The translations under genes were made by a program, and so were the position numbers. A DNA stretch of 64,000 bases from Lactiplantibacillus modestisalitolerans (GTDB taxonomy: Bacteria > Bacillota > Bacilli > Lactobacillales > Lactobacillaceae): positions 1 to 64,000 of the forward strand of contig NZ_BJEA01000014.1 of assembly GCF_005405425.1 (NCBI RefSeq), read 5' to 3'. Under the pieces are notes generated by a model. It had not been told where the DNA came from. It worked only from the letters and a program-made list of their open reading frames with translations, and did not search any database. Below are positions 18,248 through 29,259 of this stretch, one piece after another. Every line of letters begins with the position of its first letter. The stretch's first letter is position 1.

Positions 18248-18455
18248 TGTGCTTTCATCGTTTATTTAGCCTGCGGTATGAAAAACGCTGAAACGCAACC
18301 CTAGTTAATAGTGTTAATCGTTGAAATGACGCGGCTAGTTGAAGCTGTTAAATATAAATTTATTTATTAGCGTGGTTGAATAATATTGTAAATAGCGTGA
18401 AAATGGAAGTGTTTAAAAGGAATCTCAATTAATTTAATTTTAGGTGGGATAGTCA

Positions 18456-21317
<2,862 letters not shown>

Positions 21318-21383
21318 CCATTCAAGTAGGCTATTTAAAGGCGGTTTTAGCGCTTTGCAGATAGTTTTATCGAAAAATAAGAA

Positions 21384-21415
21384 AAGAAGTTGAGCAGTTG
21401 CTCAGCTTCTTTTTG
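21384..21415 (+). terminator. Terminator of the LPQTD surface protein gene
   Basis: AGAAGTTGAGCA (21385-21396) / TGCTCAGCTTCT (21399-21410) followed by T-rich sequence. Confidence 0.88.
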
Positions 21416-21476
21416 TTTTATGTTAAAAGTTATGACATCATTTTTGTCTTCGAAGGAAGGAAGCCCGAAACATTCT

Positions 21477-21683
21477 CCAGATTAACTGACGTCTGCGCCT
21501 GCTACGATAACAATCCGCGTCATGCCTTTGTCTAGGCAGTACTCGGTTGCTGCAATCTAGCCGAAACGTGTTCGGGCCAGCCTGGTCCTGTGGTTAGCTA
21601 CGCCATTGATACCGTGCATAGCCCGCACAGCACCAATGGCTAGGCTAATCCTCAGACCAACCCGCTGGCCCTCACACTCTATT
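21477..21683 (+). repeat. Repeat family 2 copy
   Basis: Contains the TGCGCCTGCTACGATAA and GTTAGCTACGCCATTG...CAATGGCTAGGC hairpin parts and ends in CTCACACTCTAT, right at the terminator of the minus-strand RNA at 21695. Nothing coding. Confidence 0.75.
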
Positions 21684-21694
21684 TTTTTAACAAA

Positions 21695-21833
21695 AAAGTC
21701 ACTAGCCTGACCAATGGTCTAGTGACGACGAATGTAGTTATACTCCTTGACCATACCTAATCCTTTGACCCGTATCGGCCACCTGATAATCAAGTGGTAT
21801 AAAAGCTAACCCCCATTAGCATTTACAACCTTT
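21695..21833 (-). ncRNA. Candidate small RNA with own promoter and terminator
   Basis: Reading leftwards, a near-consensus promoter (TTGACT, 16 nt, TATAAT) is followed by about 135 nt ending in a strong terminator, GTCACTAG (arm 21719-21726) / CTAGTGAC (arm 21699-21706), plus TTTTTT. Predicted folds: GCTAA/TTAGC with a UGGGGG loop; CCACTTG/CAGGTGG (5-nt loop); ATAC/GTAT; and a TTATAC/GTATAA stem closing the last two into a multibranch. An 11-codon frame (MVKEYNYIRRH) with AAAGG 9 nt upstream overlaps the 3' part. No gene follows, so it is not an attenuator of a downstream gene. No known RNA class recognised. Confidence 0.6.
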
Positions 21834-21861
21834 ATTATAATTGATTGGACTAATTAGTCAA
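21834..21861 (-). promoter_or_regulatory. Promoter of the candidate small RNA
   Basis: TATAAT -10 (21834-21839), 16-nt spacer, TTGACT -35 (21856-21861), read on the minus strand. GACTAATTAGTC (21848-21859) is a perfect palindrome overlapping the -35. Confidence 0.75.
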
Positions 21862-21863
21862 TT

Positions 21864-21877
21864 TATATTCGAATATA
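21864..21877. promoter_or_regulatory. Candidate GntR operator 1
   Basis: Perfect palindrome TATATTCGAATATA, 2 bp upstream of the small-RNA -35. It shares the ATTCGAAT core and the position relative to the -35 with the palindrome at 22895. Confidence 0.5.
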
Positions 21878-21959
21878 TTTTTATTAGTTGTTTGAAAATA
21901 TTTATAGGTACCTATTTTGGTTAATTTAAAAGGACGTAAACGGGCGGTCTGACGCCAAA

Positions 21960-21991
21960 AAGCTCCCAACCACGATTGGGTGGCTGGGAGC
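21960..21991 (-). terminator. Terminator of the gntR gene
   Basis: On the minus strand AGCTCCCAGCCACC / GGTTGGGAGCT-type stem followed by TTTTT; it ends 16 bp after the gntR stop codon. Confidence 0.85.
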
Positions 21992-22007
21992 TAGATGTTT
22001 GTAAAGA

Positions 22008-22730
22008 CTAATTACGAATTAACTGGGTGAAGTTAAATTCGTTTGGAATAAAGTGGGATTCGGTGTATTCAAATTGGCGACCCTCATCGTTAAAAGCGAT
22101 GCTGATGAGGTTACCGACACAGTTATTTTTACCTAGTGCTAACTGGGTCGTATCGGTTTCGTCAGCGGAATCAACGCGGAGCATCCGCTTAGCCACCGCA
22201 ATTTTAATTTTTAGCGTCCCCTGTAAGTAGCTATAAATCGACTGGCCGGCGATTTTTGCGGTGATTCCGGGTGTCAGTTGGGCGTTAAAGTAGTTAATAT
22301 CTAGCACTGCGCGGACGCCATTGATGACCCGTACCCGCTGAATGGCATAGACTGGGATTCCGACTTCGAAGGCGGTTTTGCGACTAAGTGGCGCGTCAAC
22401 AATGACTTGTTTAAAGCTGACGACGTCGGTTTGGTAGTCTAAATGGAGGTCAGCGTTTTGCGTTTTTAAGCCGTTCATGGTCCCCATGTTTAAGCTAAAT
22501 TGTTGCATTTGCGGCGCGTGTTCTAGCAAGACCACGCCACGGCCCTTGACGCTGTAAACTAATCCTTCCTCGGCGAGGGCCTTAATCGCTTTGCGGACGG
22601 CGTAGCGGCTGCTATCGAATTCTTGAATGAGGTCGTCTTCAATTGGTAGGCGCATTTTAATGCTATAAGTGCCGTCCATAATGCGTTTCCTTAAGGTTTG
22701 ATAAATGGTTGTTACGGTGTTTTTAGTCAT
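22008..22730 (-). CDS. GntR-family transcriptional regulator (HutC subfamily, UTRA domain)
   Basis: 240 residues. The N-terminal winged helix (about 5-70: IYQTLRKRIMDGTY...LPIEDDLIQEFDSSRYAVRKAIKALAEEGLV) is of GntR type; the C-terminal part (about 90-235) is a UTRA effector domain, which usually binds a small sugar or amino-acid derivative. Starts at ATG 22730 after AAGGGTG. It is divergent from the esterase gene at 22999; the 265-bp shared region carries the palindromes at 22879-22908, so it very likely represses that gene. A matching palindrome at 21864 suggests control of the small RNA on its other side too. Confidence 0.92.
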   Translation of the reverse strand: MTKNTVTTIYQTLRKRIMDGTYSIKMRLPIEDDLIQEFDSSRYAVRKAIKALAEEGLVYSVKGRGVVLLEHAPQMQQFSLNMGTMNGLKTQNADLHLDYQTDVVSFKQVIVDAPLSRKTAFEVGIPVYAIQRVRVINGVRAVLDINYFNAQLTPGITAKIAGQSIYSYLQGTLKIKIAVAKRMLRVDSADETDTTQLALGKNNCVGNLISIAFNDEGRQFEYTESHFIPNEFNFTQLIRN

Positions 22731-22878
22731 ACGATCACCCTTACTACAATTAAATTAGTTATTGGAAAATAAATAGTAAACGCACCCTGAAAATAATCGG
22801 TCAGAATGAAGACCGCTGCTTGGTAGCGCTAACTCACCCCTAATTATAGCAAATTTTGGGTTAATTTAAACATATGAA

Positions 22879-22908
22879 CGAATAAATTTCATTATTTATT
22901 CGAATAAA
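22879..22908. promoter_or_regulatory. Candidate GntR operators between gntR and the esterase gene
   Basis: Inverted repeat CGAATAAAT (22879-22887) / ATTTATTCG (22894-22902), overlapped by a perfect 14-bp palindrome TTTATTCGAATAAA (22895-22908) that ends 1 bp before the esterase -35. Confidence 0.6.
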
Positions 22909-22909
22909 A

Positions 22910-22938
22910 TTGACAAAGTTAAGCCGCTAATTCATAAT
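22910..22938 (+). promoter_or_regulatory. Promoter of the esterase gene
   Basis: Perfect TTGACA (22910-22915), 17-nt spacer, CATAAT (22933-22938), about 60 nt before the start codon. Confidence 0.75.
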
Positions 22939-22998
22939 GTAAGCGAACACAACGTGTGGGGCGCTTGCGGGCGCCACAAATAGGGGGGACTGACAACT

Positions 22999-23826
22999 AT
23001 GCAAATTGAACAACAAACGTTAACCGCCGCGGGGCACCCATTTCAGGTGACGGCGTATTGGTTAGATCAAATTTCAGATTTTGAAACACCGGTGGATTAT
23101 CCAGTGATGATTATTTGTCCGGGGGGCGGTTTTACGTACCATTCTGGCCGCGAAGAGGCCCCGATTGCGACGCGGTTTGCCGCTGAAGGGATGCACACGG
23201 TCGTCTTGAACTATCAGTTGATGGATACGCACACGGCAGTCTACCCGTGGGCCTTACAGCAGGTCGCCCAAACGGTAGCGTGGGTCAGTTCCCAGACGGG
23301 GCGACACGTCGATGCCCAGCGAATCTTATTGGCAGGATTTTCGGCGGGCGGACACGTGGCTGCGACGTTCAACGGGGTCGCCCATGATCCGGTCTTAAAA
23401 CAACGCTACCGGCTTGACCAGTATGCTGGCGAAATCGCAGCGGTCCTATTAGGGTACCCGCTGATTGATTTGACGGCCGGCTTTCCCACGGACGCGCATA
23501 CCCGCGAACGAATGACGACGGATTCACGATTGTGGGCCGCACAAAAACTGGTAACGGCGCAAAGCAAGCCGGCCTTTATTTGGCAAACGATTACCGATGA
23601 ATTAGTGCCGGCCCAAAATTCGCTCAGTTACGTGCAGGCACTGCTTGCGCACGGCGTGGCAGCGGAATACCACCTATTTGGTAGTGGAATTCATGGTTTA
23701 GCGTTGGCGAACCACGTGACGGAAAAGCCCGGAAAGACGAAGTACCTCAACCAGCCGGTGAGCCAGTGGATTGGCTTGGCCACGCGCTGGCTTCAGACGC
23801 AGGATTTATTAGCAGGAACATTTTGA
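22999..23826 (+). CDS. Alpha/beta-hydrolase, acetylesterase-like
   Basis: 275 residues, cytoplasmic serine hydrolase. PGGGFTYHSG is the oxyanion-hole loop (an HGGG-type variant), GFSAGGH holds the nucleophile Ser115, and an Asp in TDELVP and a His in GSGIHGLAL complete the triad. It fits the BD-FAE/acetyl-xylan-esterase-like group that removes acyl groups from sugars or small esters; the true substrate is not visible. RBS AGGGGGG lies upstream. Divergent from a GntR/UTRA repressor with palindromes beside its strong promoter, so induced expression is likely. Downstream is only a repeat with a hairpin. Confidence 0.88.
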   Translation: MQIEQQTLTAAGHPFQVTAYWLDQISDFETPVDYPVMIICPGGGFTYHSGREEAPIATRFAAEGMHTVVLNYQLMDTHTAVYPWALQQVAQTVAWVSSQTGRHVDAQRILLAGFSAGGHVAATFNGVAHDPVLKQRYRLDQYAGEIAAVLLGYPLIDLTAGFPTDAHTRERMTTDSRLWAAQKLVTAQSKPAFIWQTITDELVPAQNSLSYVQALLAHGVAAEYHLFGSGIHGLALANHVTEKPGKTKYLNQPVSQWIGLATRWLQTQDLLAGTF

Positions 23827-23865
23827 ACAGGACGGATAAACGCAACGGCCGAAGAAAAGTGTAAT

Positions 23866-23972
23866 TCTAAAATGAAAGTATGACGAAAGTTAGCTGACTT
23901 TTGGCGCACGTTTCGGCTATTAACATGAGGCAACACACAAGCGGCTGTGACTAATGTCACAGCCGCTTGCTT
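23866..23972 (-). repeat. Repeat family 3 (inverted copy)
   Basis: GTTAGCTGACTTTTGGCGCACGTTTCGGCTATTAACAT-type core (shown in part) joined to a perfect 13-bp hairpin AAGCGGCTGTGAC (23939-23951) / GTCACAGCCGCTT (23956-23968). It serves as the 3' end of the esterase transcript. Other copies at 32283, 41342, 54556 (partial) and 60712. Confidence 0.7.
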
Positions 23973-24011
23973 ACGATTAGTCAAGCTCGGATAGTGGAAA
24001 CTTTAGCTAAA

Positions 24012-24110
24012 AAACATCCTTTCGATATAATGTTTATCGGCAATCAACCAAATTAAACAGGGCGAAAGGATGTTTGATATGTCTGAACAAAGTAAAGTGA
24101 TAGTAGCTTA
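24012..24110 (+). mobile_element. Possible 5' remnant of an insertion sequence
   Basis: Inverted repeat AAACATCCTTTCG (24012-24024) / CGAAAGGATGTTT (24063-24075) with TATAAT in the loop and the RBS AAAGGATG in the 3' arm, followed by ATG TCT GAA CAA AGT AAA and a stop after 10 codons. A fold-back that hides the RBS from outside transcripts is a known feature of transposase genes. No transposase body remains. From here to 24227 only the AAGAGATG (24155) / CATCTCTT (24204) inverted repeat is seen. Confidence 0.35.
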
Positions 24111-24226
24111 GTACATACCTATGAAATTGTAAGGATCACTTAATAAATGAAATCAAGAGATGAAAATAGCGTAAGCAATCTTTGTGGGAGACATTGTGAG
24201 TAGCATCTCTTTTATTGATTGAATAA

Positions 24227-24535
24227 TTATCTTAGCGTGCTATGAAATAAGTCATGATGGCTACCAACTCTAATTAAGCGGATTGATGGATTAGTTTTGT
24301 GGGGCATATAAATTACTAACACATCAACTTTACCATCAGATAGATGGTATTCATAACTACCATTGTAGTTACCACCGCGATTATCCAAGACGTGCGGTTG
24401 ATATTCAGCACTAACAATGCCGTTAAGGTGCAATTGATTTAAGGTATTTAAGAGATTGGCTATTAATTCAGGGTGATGTTGCTTCAATTGCTGATAGTCT
24501 TTCTTAAATTGGGGTTCAACTTTCAATTGATACAT
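24227..24535 (-). CDS. Type II toxin, YafQ/RelE family
   Basis: 102-residue ribosome-dependent mRNA endonuclease of the YafQ group. Typical features are QFKKDYQQLKQ near the N-terminus, LHLNGIVSAEYQPHVLDNRGGNYNGSYEYHL in the middle and the C-terminal IRLIRVGSHHDLF, in which His residues near the end (GSHHDLF) match the YafQ active region. It starts on the TGATG that ends the antitoxin gene, so translation is coupled. Neutralised by the upstream antitoxin. Intact by eye. Confidence 0.9.
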   Translation of the reverse strand: MYQLKVEPQFKKDYQQLKQHHPELIANLLNTLNQLHLNGIVSAEYQPHVLDNRGGNYNGSYEYHLSDGKVDVLVIYMPHKTNPSIRLIRVGSHHDLFHSTLR

Positions 24536-24825
24536 CAGTCTTTATCCAGATAGCTTTTTAATTCGTTGACATTATTGAAGCTAAGGGCATCGTCGGGGAT
24601 GATGCCAAGCTCCTTCGCTTGAGCGGCTACCAGAGCTTTTTTAGTAGTTTCTGTTGGCTCATCTGATTCAGCTAGCACTTCAAATGGCACTTTCTTCTGA
24701 ATAACCAACTGACGAGCAGCTAAGTTGAAATATCCGTTAATGCTTAGCCCCATGGATTTTAGTTCCTTGTTTAATTCTTTCTTGAGATCATCATCAAGGC
24801 GAATAGTAGTTGGTGTTGTTTTCAT
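24535..24825 (-). CDS. Type II antitoxin, RelB/DinJ family
   Basis: 96 residues. The N-terminal ribbon-helix-helix (TTIRLDDDLKKELNKELKSMGLSINGYFNLAARQLV) binds DNA and dimerises; the C-terminal half wraps the toxin. The start is set at ATG 24825 because GGAGGTGG lies 5 nt before it, not at the ATG inside that RBS region. It is the first gene of the pair and should autorepress; AT-rich promoter sequence with TAGAAT lies about 24860. Confidence 0.92.
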   Translation of the reverse strand: MKTTPTTIRLDDDLKKELNKELKSMGLSINGYFNLAARQLVIQKKVPFEVLAESDEPTETTKKALVAAQAKELGIIPDDALSFNNVNELKSYLDKD

Positions 24826-25041
24826 AGATACCACCTCCATTTATATATCATTCTACCATACAATTGACATACATAAAGCCCTAAACCACCGTAGTATCAT
24901 CATGGTAAGCACCAGTCTTTTGCACGTCTTTAGTTACCGTTTAAACCGCGAACTGAACAAATTGCGCCCTGACATTCTGCGGAATGGTGCGGTATAATTT
25001 GAGTTACTAATAGCTTAAAAAAGTTTAAAGGGGCGATCGAA

Positions 25042-26337
25042 ATGGCGACTAATCAACACATGGTAATCATTTCACTGGACGCCCTGGGTTACCGGGATCT
25101 TCGGGAACATCAGGACGAACTACCAGTTTTAAAGCAACTGATTACCGGTGGGACCTGGGTCAAGTCGGTGACGGGAATTTATCCGACACTGACGTATCCG
25201 TCCCACACCACGATTATCACGGGCCAGTACCCGCGGGTTCACGGAATTGTGAACAACACGAAGATTCAGCCGGAGCGGCGCTCCCCGGACTGGTATTGGT
25301 ATCAAAAAGACGTTAAAGTGCCGACGCTGTACGACTTAGCGCGCAAGCGAAAATTAACGACCGCCGCGTTTTTGTGGCCGGTCACGGCGGGGAGCAAAAT
25401 TACATATAACCTCGCAGAAATTTTCCCGAACCGCATCTGGACCAACCAGGTGTTGGTTTCACTGAAGGCCAGTTCGCCATTGTTTTTATTAGCCATGAAT
25501 CATAAGTATGGCCACTTGCGCAACGGCATTAAACAACCGCAACTTGATGAATTTATTACCGCCTGTGCGGTTGATACCTTAGTTAATAAGCAGCCCAATT
25601 TAACAATGATCCACTTGGTCGATATGGATAGTATGCGTCACCGCTATGGTGTCCGTTCGAAGGAAGCAATGGCGGGGTTGCACCGATTGGACAAGCACGT
25701 TGGTCAGTTAATTGAAGCAACTAAGCAGGCCGGAACCTTTGCCGACACTAACTTCGTTATTTTAGGCGACCACTACCAAATCAACGTTGATCATATGATT
25801 CACTTAAACACGCTCTTTGCCAAGCAAGGCTGGTTACATGCCCGTGCGGATCAGACGTTTGATGATGACTGGTCGGTGATGGCGAAGTCGGCGGACGGGG
25901 CCACCTACGTTTATACTCGCCACTTTGATGATTGGGCGCGGTTAAAGGCCCTGATTAATGAAGTGGAAGGGGTTGAAACCGTGATTGATGGTCAGGCGGC
26001 AGCTAAACGCGGAGCCGATCCCGATTGCGCACTGATGGTTGAAGCTAAGGCCGGCTATTACTTTACCGACGAAAGCCGACGACCGCTCGTGGTTGAACCA
26101 GTCCATCCTGATACGCTGGGAACGCCCGACCGCTACCACGGCGTGCACGGCTATGATCCGGATAAGCCGGATTATCAGACGACCCTCGTCTTTAATGGGC
26201 CGGCGGTCAAGGCAGGTGCGACGGTTGACCATGCTAATTTGGTCGATGAAGCGCCAACCTTTGCCCGCCTACTGGGCCTCCAGTTTCCAGAACCTTTAGC
26301 GGGCCAGTGCCTGACTGATATTTTTAAGGAGTCTTAA
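25042..26337 (+). CDS. Type I phosphodiesterase/nucleotide pyrophosphatase family protein
   Basis: 431 residues of the alkaline-phosphatase superfamily. Metal and nucleophile residues are visible: Asp13 (SLDALG), nucleophile Thr51 in PTLTYPSHTT, Asp/His in VDMDSMRHRYG, GDHYQ and HGVHGYDP. It hydrolyses phosphodiester or pyrophosphate bonds in nucleotides or lipids. No signal peptide is seen, so it probably acts inside the cell, unlike eukaryotic NPPs. RBS AAAGGGGCGA. An MFS transporter gene follows 6 bp later in an operon, suggesting handling of an exported or imported phospho-compound. Confidence 0.9.
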   Translation: MATNQHMVIISLDALGYRDLREHQDELPVLKQLITGGTWVKSVTGIYPTLTYPSHTTIITGQYPRVHGIVNNTKIQPERRSPDWYWYQKDVKVPTLYDLARKRKLTTAAFLWPVTAGSKITYNLAEIFPNRIWTNQVLVSLKASSPLFLLAMNHKYGHLRNGIKQPQLDEFITACAVDTLVNKQPNLTMIHLVDMDSMRHRYGVRSKEAMAGLHRLDKHVGQLIEATKQAGTFADTNFVILGDHYQINVDHMIHLNTLFAKQGWLHARADQTFDDDWSVMAKSADGATYVYTRHFDDWARLKALINEVEGVETVIDGQAAAKRGADPDCALMVEAKAGYYFTDESRRPLVVEPVHPDTLGTPDRYHGVHGYDPDKPDYQTTLVFNGPAVKAGATVDHANLVDEAPTFARLLGLQFPEPLAGQCLTDIFKES

Positions 26338-26343
26338 TTCAAA

Positions 26344-27594
26344 ATGAAATTAAACAAGCAGCAGTGGAGCTGGGTCTTTTACGATTGGGCCAACTCCAGC
26401 TACGGCATTATTGTGACTACGGCGGTTTTACCCGTTTACTTCAAAGCGGTGGCCCAAGCTAACGGGGTCAGCGCCGCGAACGCCACCGCCTATTGGGGGT
26501 ACGCCAATAGTATCGGTACGTTACTCGTTTCAATCCTCGCACCGGTTCTGGGCGCACTTGCGGATTACCCGCGCGCTAAGAAACGGATGTTAAATACGTT
26601 CGCACTCGTCGGGATGGTGATGACCTTGGCTTTGAGCGTGGTTCCGACCAGTGCCTGGAAATGGTTGATGGTCGTGTACATCTTATCGATTATCGGTTAT
26701 TCCGGTGGGAACTTGTTTTATGACAGTTTTTTGACCGACGTTGCGCCGAATGAACAAATGGACCGGGTTTCAACGTACGGCTACGGCTTTGGCTACCTGG
26801 GGGGCGTCTTAGCGTTTATTTTATTCTTAGTCCTGCAGTTGACTAACGGCTTTGGTCAGTTGTCGAGTTACGGTGTGGCTCGCTGGAGCTTTGTTTTGGC
26901 CGCGGTTTGGTGGATTATTTTCTACGTGCCGTTGGTTAAAAATGTGCACCAGAAGTACGCCCTCAAACCTAGTGGTCAACCGGTCCGCTCCAGCTTTAAG
27001 CGCGTCTGGTCGACTTTGAAGCACATCCGCAACTACCGCGCCGCTGCTTGGTTCCTCGTCGCCTACTTCTTTTACATTGACGGCGTTGATACGATTTTTA
27101 CGATGGCAACGTCCATTGGGATGGACATGGGAATTTCCACCACCACGCTTATGCTTGTCTTGTTGGTGGTGCAACTCGTCGCCTTTCCGTTTTCTTTATT
27201 ATACGGCTGGTTGGCGAACAAGACCTCCACGCGGACGGGAATTTTGCTTGGCATTGTGATCTACCTGGGTATTTGCTTGTACGCGTTGCGCTTATCCAGC
27301 GCGGTCGACTTCTGGGTGCTTGCCGTCCTGGTCGGGACGAGCCAGGGTGGGATTCAAGCGCTGAGCCGTTCGTACTTTGGACGCTTGATTCCTAAGGAAA
27401 GTGGGAGTGAATTCTTCGGCTTTTATAACATTTTAGGTAAATTTTCGGCCGTAATGGGCCCGGTATTGGTGGGGATTGTGACCCAGTTGACCGGCCAATC
27501 CACGATTGGGGCCGCCTCACTCAGCATCCTCTTCGTTATCGGCCTGATAATTTTCTTGGCCTTACCGAAGCTTGATCAAACGAAATCAGTTTAA
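26344..27594 (+). CDS. MFS transporter, UMF1/Atg22-like
   Basis: 416 residues with about 12 transmembrane helices. The opening WVFYDWANSSYGIIVTTAVLPVYF is the hallmark of the UMF1 (Atg22-like) family, whose yeast member exports amino acids from vacuoles; bacterial substrates are largely unknown. LADYPRAKKRML is the loop 2-3 MFS signature and SRSYFGRLIPKESGSEFFGFYN the second. The start ATG has AAGGAG overlapping the end of the phosphodiesterase gene, so the two are co-transcribed. Confidence 0.9.
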   Translation: MKLNKQQWSWVFYDWANSSYGIIVTTAVLPVYFKAVAQANGVSAANATAYWGYANSIGTLLVSILAPVLGALADYPRAKKRMLNTFALVGMVMTLALSVVPTSAWKWLMVVYILSIIGYSGGNLFYDSFLTDVAPNEQMDRVSTYGYGFGYLGGVLAFILFLVLQLTNGFGQLSSYGVARWSFVLAAVWWIIFYVPLVKNVHQKYALKPSGQPVRSSFKRVWSTLKHIRNYRAAAWFLVAYFFYIDGVDTIFTMATSIGMDMGISTTTLMLVLLVVQLVAFPFSLLYGWLANKTSTRTGILLGIVIYLGICLYALRLSSAVDFWVLAVLVGTSQGGIQALSRSYFGRLIPKESGSEFFGFYNILGKFSAVMGPVLVGIVTQLTGQSTIGAASLSILFVIGLIIFLALPKLDQTKSV

Positions 27595-27611
27595 ACCGAA
27601 AAAATTGGTTT

Positions 27612-27840
27612 TATGGGATATGATGTTGAGCTGTTAAGAGAACAGTCAATTTGAGTTTCAATCAGTTCGCTGTAACCAACGAATAAGCGTGATTACGCGA
27701 AATTTAGTAATCCTCTGCGAAAGCATCTTCATTATTTAAGGCTTACTAGAATAATCCGTAGAACGCAATGTAAAAACCAGTCCAGCCAACCGGTTACACC
27801 CGCTGCTGGCGGCAATATTCACACCAAATATCATAGACCC
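27612..27840 (-). repeat. Three-way-junction repeat, internally deleted copy
   Basis: Has the tail and head of the family, but the Y-fold is gone: CCAGTCCAGCCA runs directly into ACCGGTTACACCCGCTGCTGG. Its outer ends are similar and inverted: GGGATATGATGTTGA-like at 27616 and CACCAAATATCATAGACCC ending at 27840. Confidence 0.75.
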
Positions 27841-27844
27841 GAAA

Positions 27845-27880
27845 AAAACCGGCGTTGCCTTGAGCAGCGCCGGTTTTATA
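27845..27880 (-). terminator. Terminator of the pip-permease operon
   Basis: Minus strand ACCGGCG / CGCCGGT stem (27848-27854 with 27869-27875) followed by a long T-run. Confidence 0.85.
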
Positions 27881-27885
27881 ATGCG

Positions 27886-29253
27886 TTACAAGTTCATCTC
27901 CGTTTTGCGTTGGGTTAACCGTAATACTCCGTAGTAGGCTAAGCCAAGCACTAACCAAGCGCCCCCGATTAGTTTAGCTAAGCTACTCAGGTTGATCATC
28001 ACGAAGAGAATGATTGCAAAGCCGATTATCGGTACGAGCAAGTGGTGCCAATAATCACGGGAATGCTGGCGGATGAAGAAGTGGTTGACCACCGCCACGT
28101 GAATGACTAGAAACGCAGTCAACGCACCGCAGTTAACGATTTGTGAAAGCGTACCACTATCATTCATGAAGGCGAGGCCGACGACCAACGAAATGCCGGC
28201 GACGAGCAATGTGCTGACGTAGGGCGTCTTGAACTTAGGATGTACTTTAGCGAGTGCTCCCGGTAAGTTCCGGTCGCGCGCCATCCCGAACAAAATCCGC
28301 GAGATGGCCGCTTGCGCTGCGAGGGCGTTGGCGAAGCCCCAGGAAAGAATTGTGGCGATGGTCGTTAAGTTTGCCAAGAACGGCCCACCGACCCGGCCGG
28401 CGACGACGTAAAACGCGGTATTGAGGTCGGTAAAGGAGCGCCAGTTGGGAACGATTAAGGCGGCCAAGTAGGTTTGTACGATGAATAGGACGCCGACGAG
28501 CATTAGCGCCCACATGATGCCCTTACCAACGGCGCGGTTCCCACCGGTGGTTTCTTCGGCGAGGGTGCTGATTCCGTCAAAGCCGAGAAAGCTGAGGACG
28601 GCAACCGAAGTGGCGGTCATGACGAAGTTTAAATTGAAGTAGCGGGGATCGTAAAAGGGCCGGAAAGTGAAGCCGTCACCAACCCCATGGGCTAAACCAT
28701 ACACGCCGAGGACGATGAAAAAGGCTAACACGATCAGTTCTCCCGCCAGAAAAATGCGGTTGGCGATGGCCGTAAATTCAATGCCGCGAATATTAATGAT
28801 GGTATTAATCGCAATAAACGCAAGCAACCAAATCCAAGTTGGTACGGCTGGAATGAGGGCTCGTAACGAATTGGCGGCAATGATGTAAAGTAACGCTGGC
28901 ACGAAAATGTAGTCCAAAATGATCATCCAACCGGATAAGAAACCAATTGTTTTATTGATACCCAATTTAGCGTAGGTGTAGACCGAACCGGCAATGGGAA
29001 ACGCCTGCGATAATTGCCCGTAACTAAGGGCGGTAAAGAACATGGCGACCATCCCGATGGCGTAGGTCAGTGCGACCATGCCTTGTGATACTGATACGAC
29101 CGAGCCGTAGATGCCCATTGGTGCGATGGGCACCATGAAAATTAGCCCGTAAACGACTAGGTCCTTGACGGAGAGGGTCCGTTCGAGTTCCTGATGATAG
29201 CCAAAATCTTGAAGTGAGGCCCCCGTTTGCTGGGCCGGATGCTTAATTTCCAT
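27886..29253 (-). CDS. APC-superfamily amino acid permease
   Basis: 455 residues, about 12 transmembrane helices. PMGIYGSVVSVSQGMVALTY near helix 1 and SFLGFDGISTLAEETTGGNRAVG (helix 6 and the loop after it) are typical of the amino acid-polyamine-organocation family. A short hydrophilic N-terminus precedes helix 1. Substrate not identifiable. Starts 6 bp after the proline iminopeptidase stop, with AAAGGGG as RBS, so peptide hydrolysis and amino-acid transport are co-expressed; exchange of the released amino acid is a reasonable guess. Confidence 0.92.
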   Translation of the reverse strand: MEIKHPAQQTGASLQDFGYHQELERTLSVKDLVVYGLIFMVPIAPMGIYGSVVSVSQGMVALTYAIGMVAMFFTALSYGQLSQAFPIAGSVYTYAKLGINKTIGFLSGWMIILDYIFVPALLYIIAANSLRALIPAVPTWIWLLAFIAINTIINIRGIEFTAIANRIFLAGELIVLAFFIVLGVYGLAHGVGDGFTFRPFYDPRYFNLNFVMTATSVAVLSFLGFDGISTLAEETTGGNRAVGKGIMWALMLVGVLFIVQTYLAALIVPNWRSFTDLNTAFYVVAGRVGGPFLANLTTIATILSWGFANALAAQAAISRILFGMARDRNLPGALAKVHPKFKTPYVSTLLVAGISLVVGLAFMNDSGTLSQIVNCGALTAFLVIHVAVVNHFFIRQHSRDYWHHLLVPIIGFAIILFVMINLSSLAKLIGGAWLVLGLAYYGVLRLTQRKTEMNL

Positions 29254-29259
29254 AAACCA

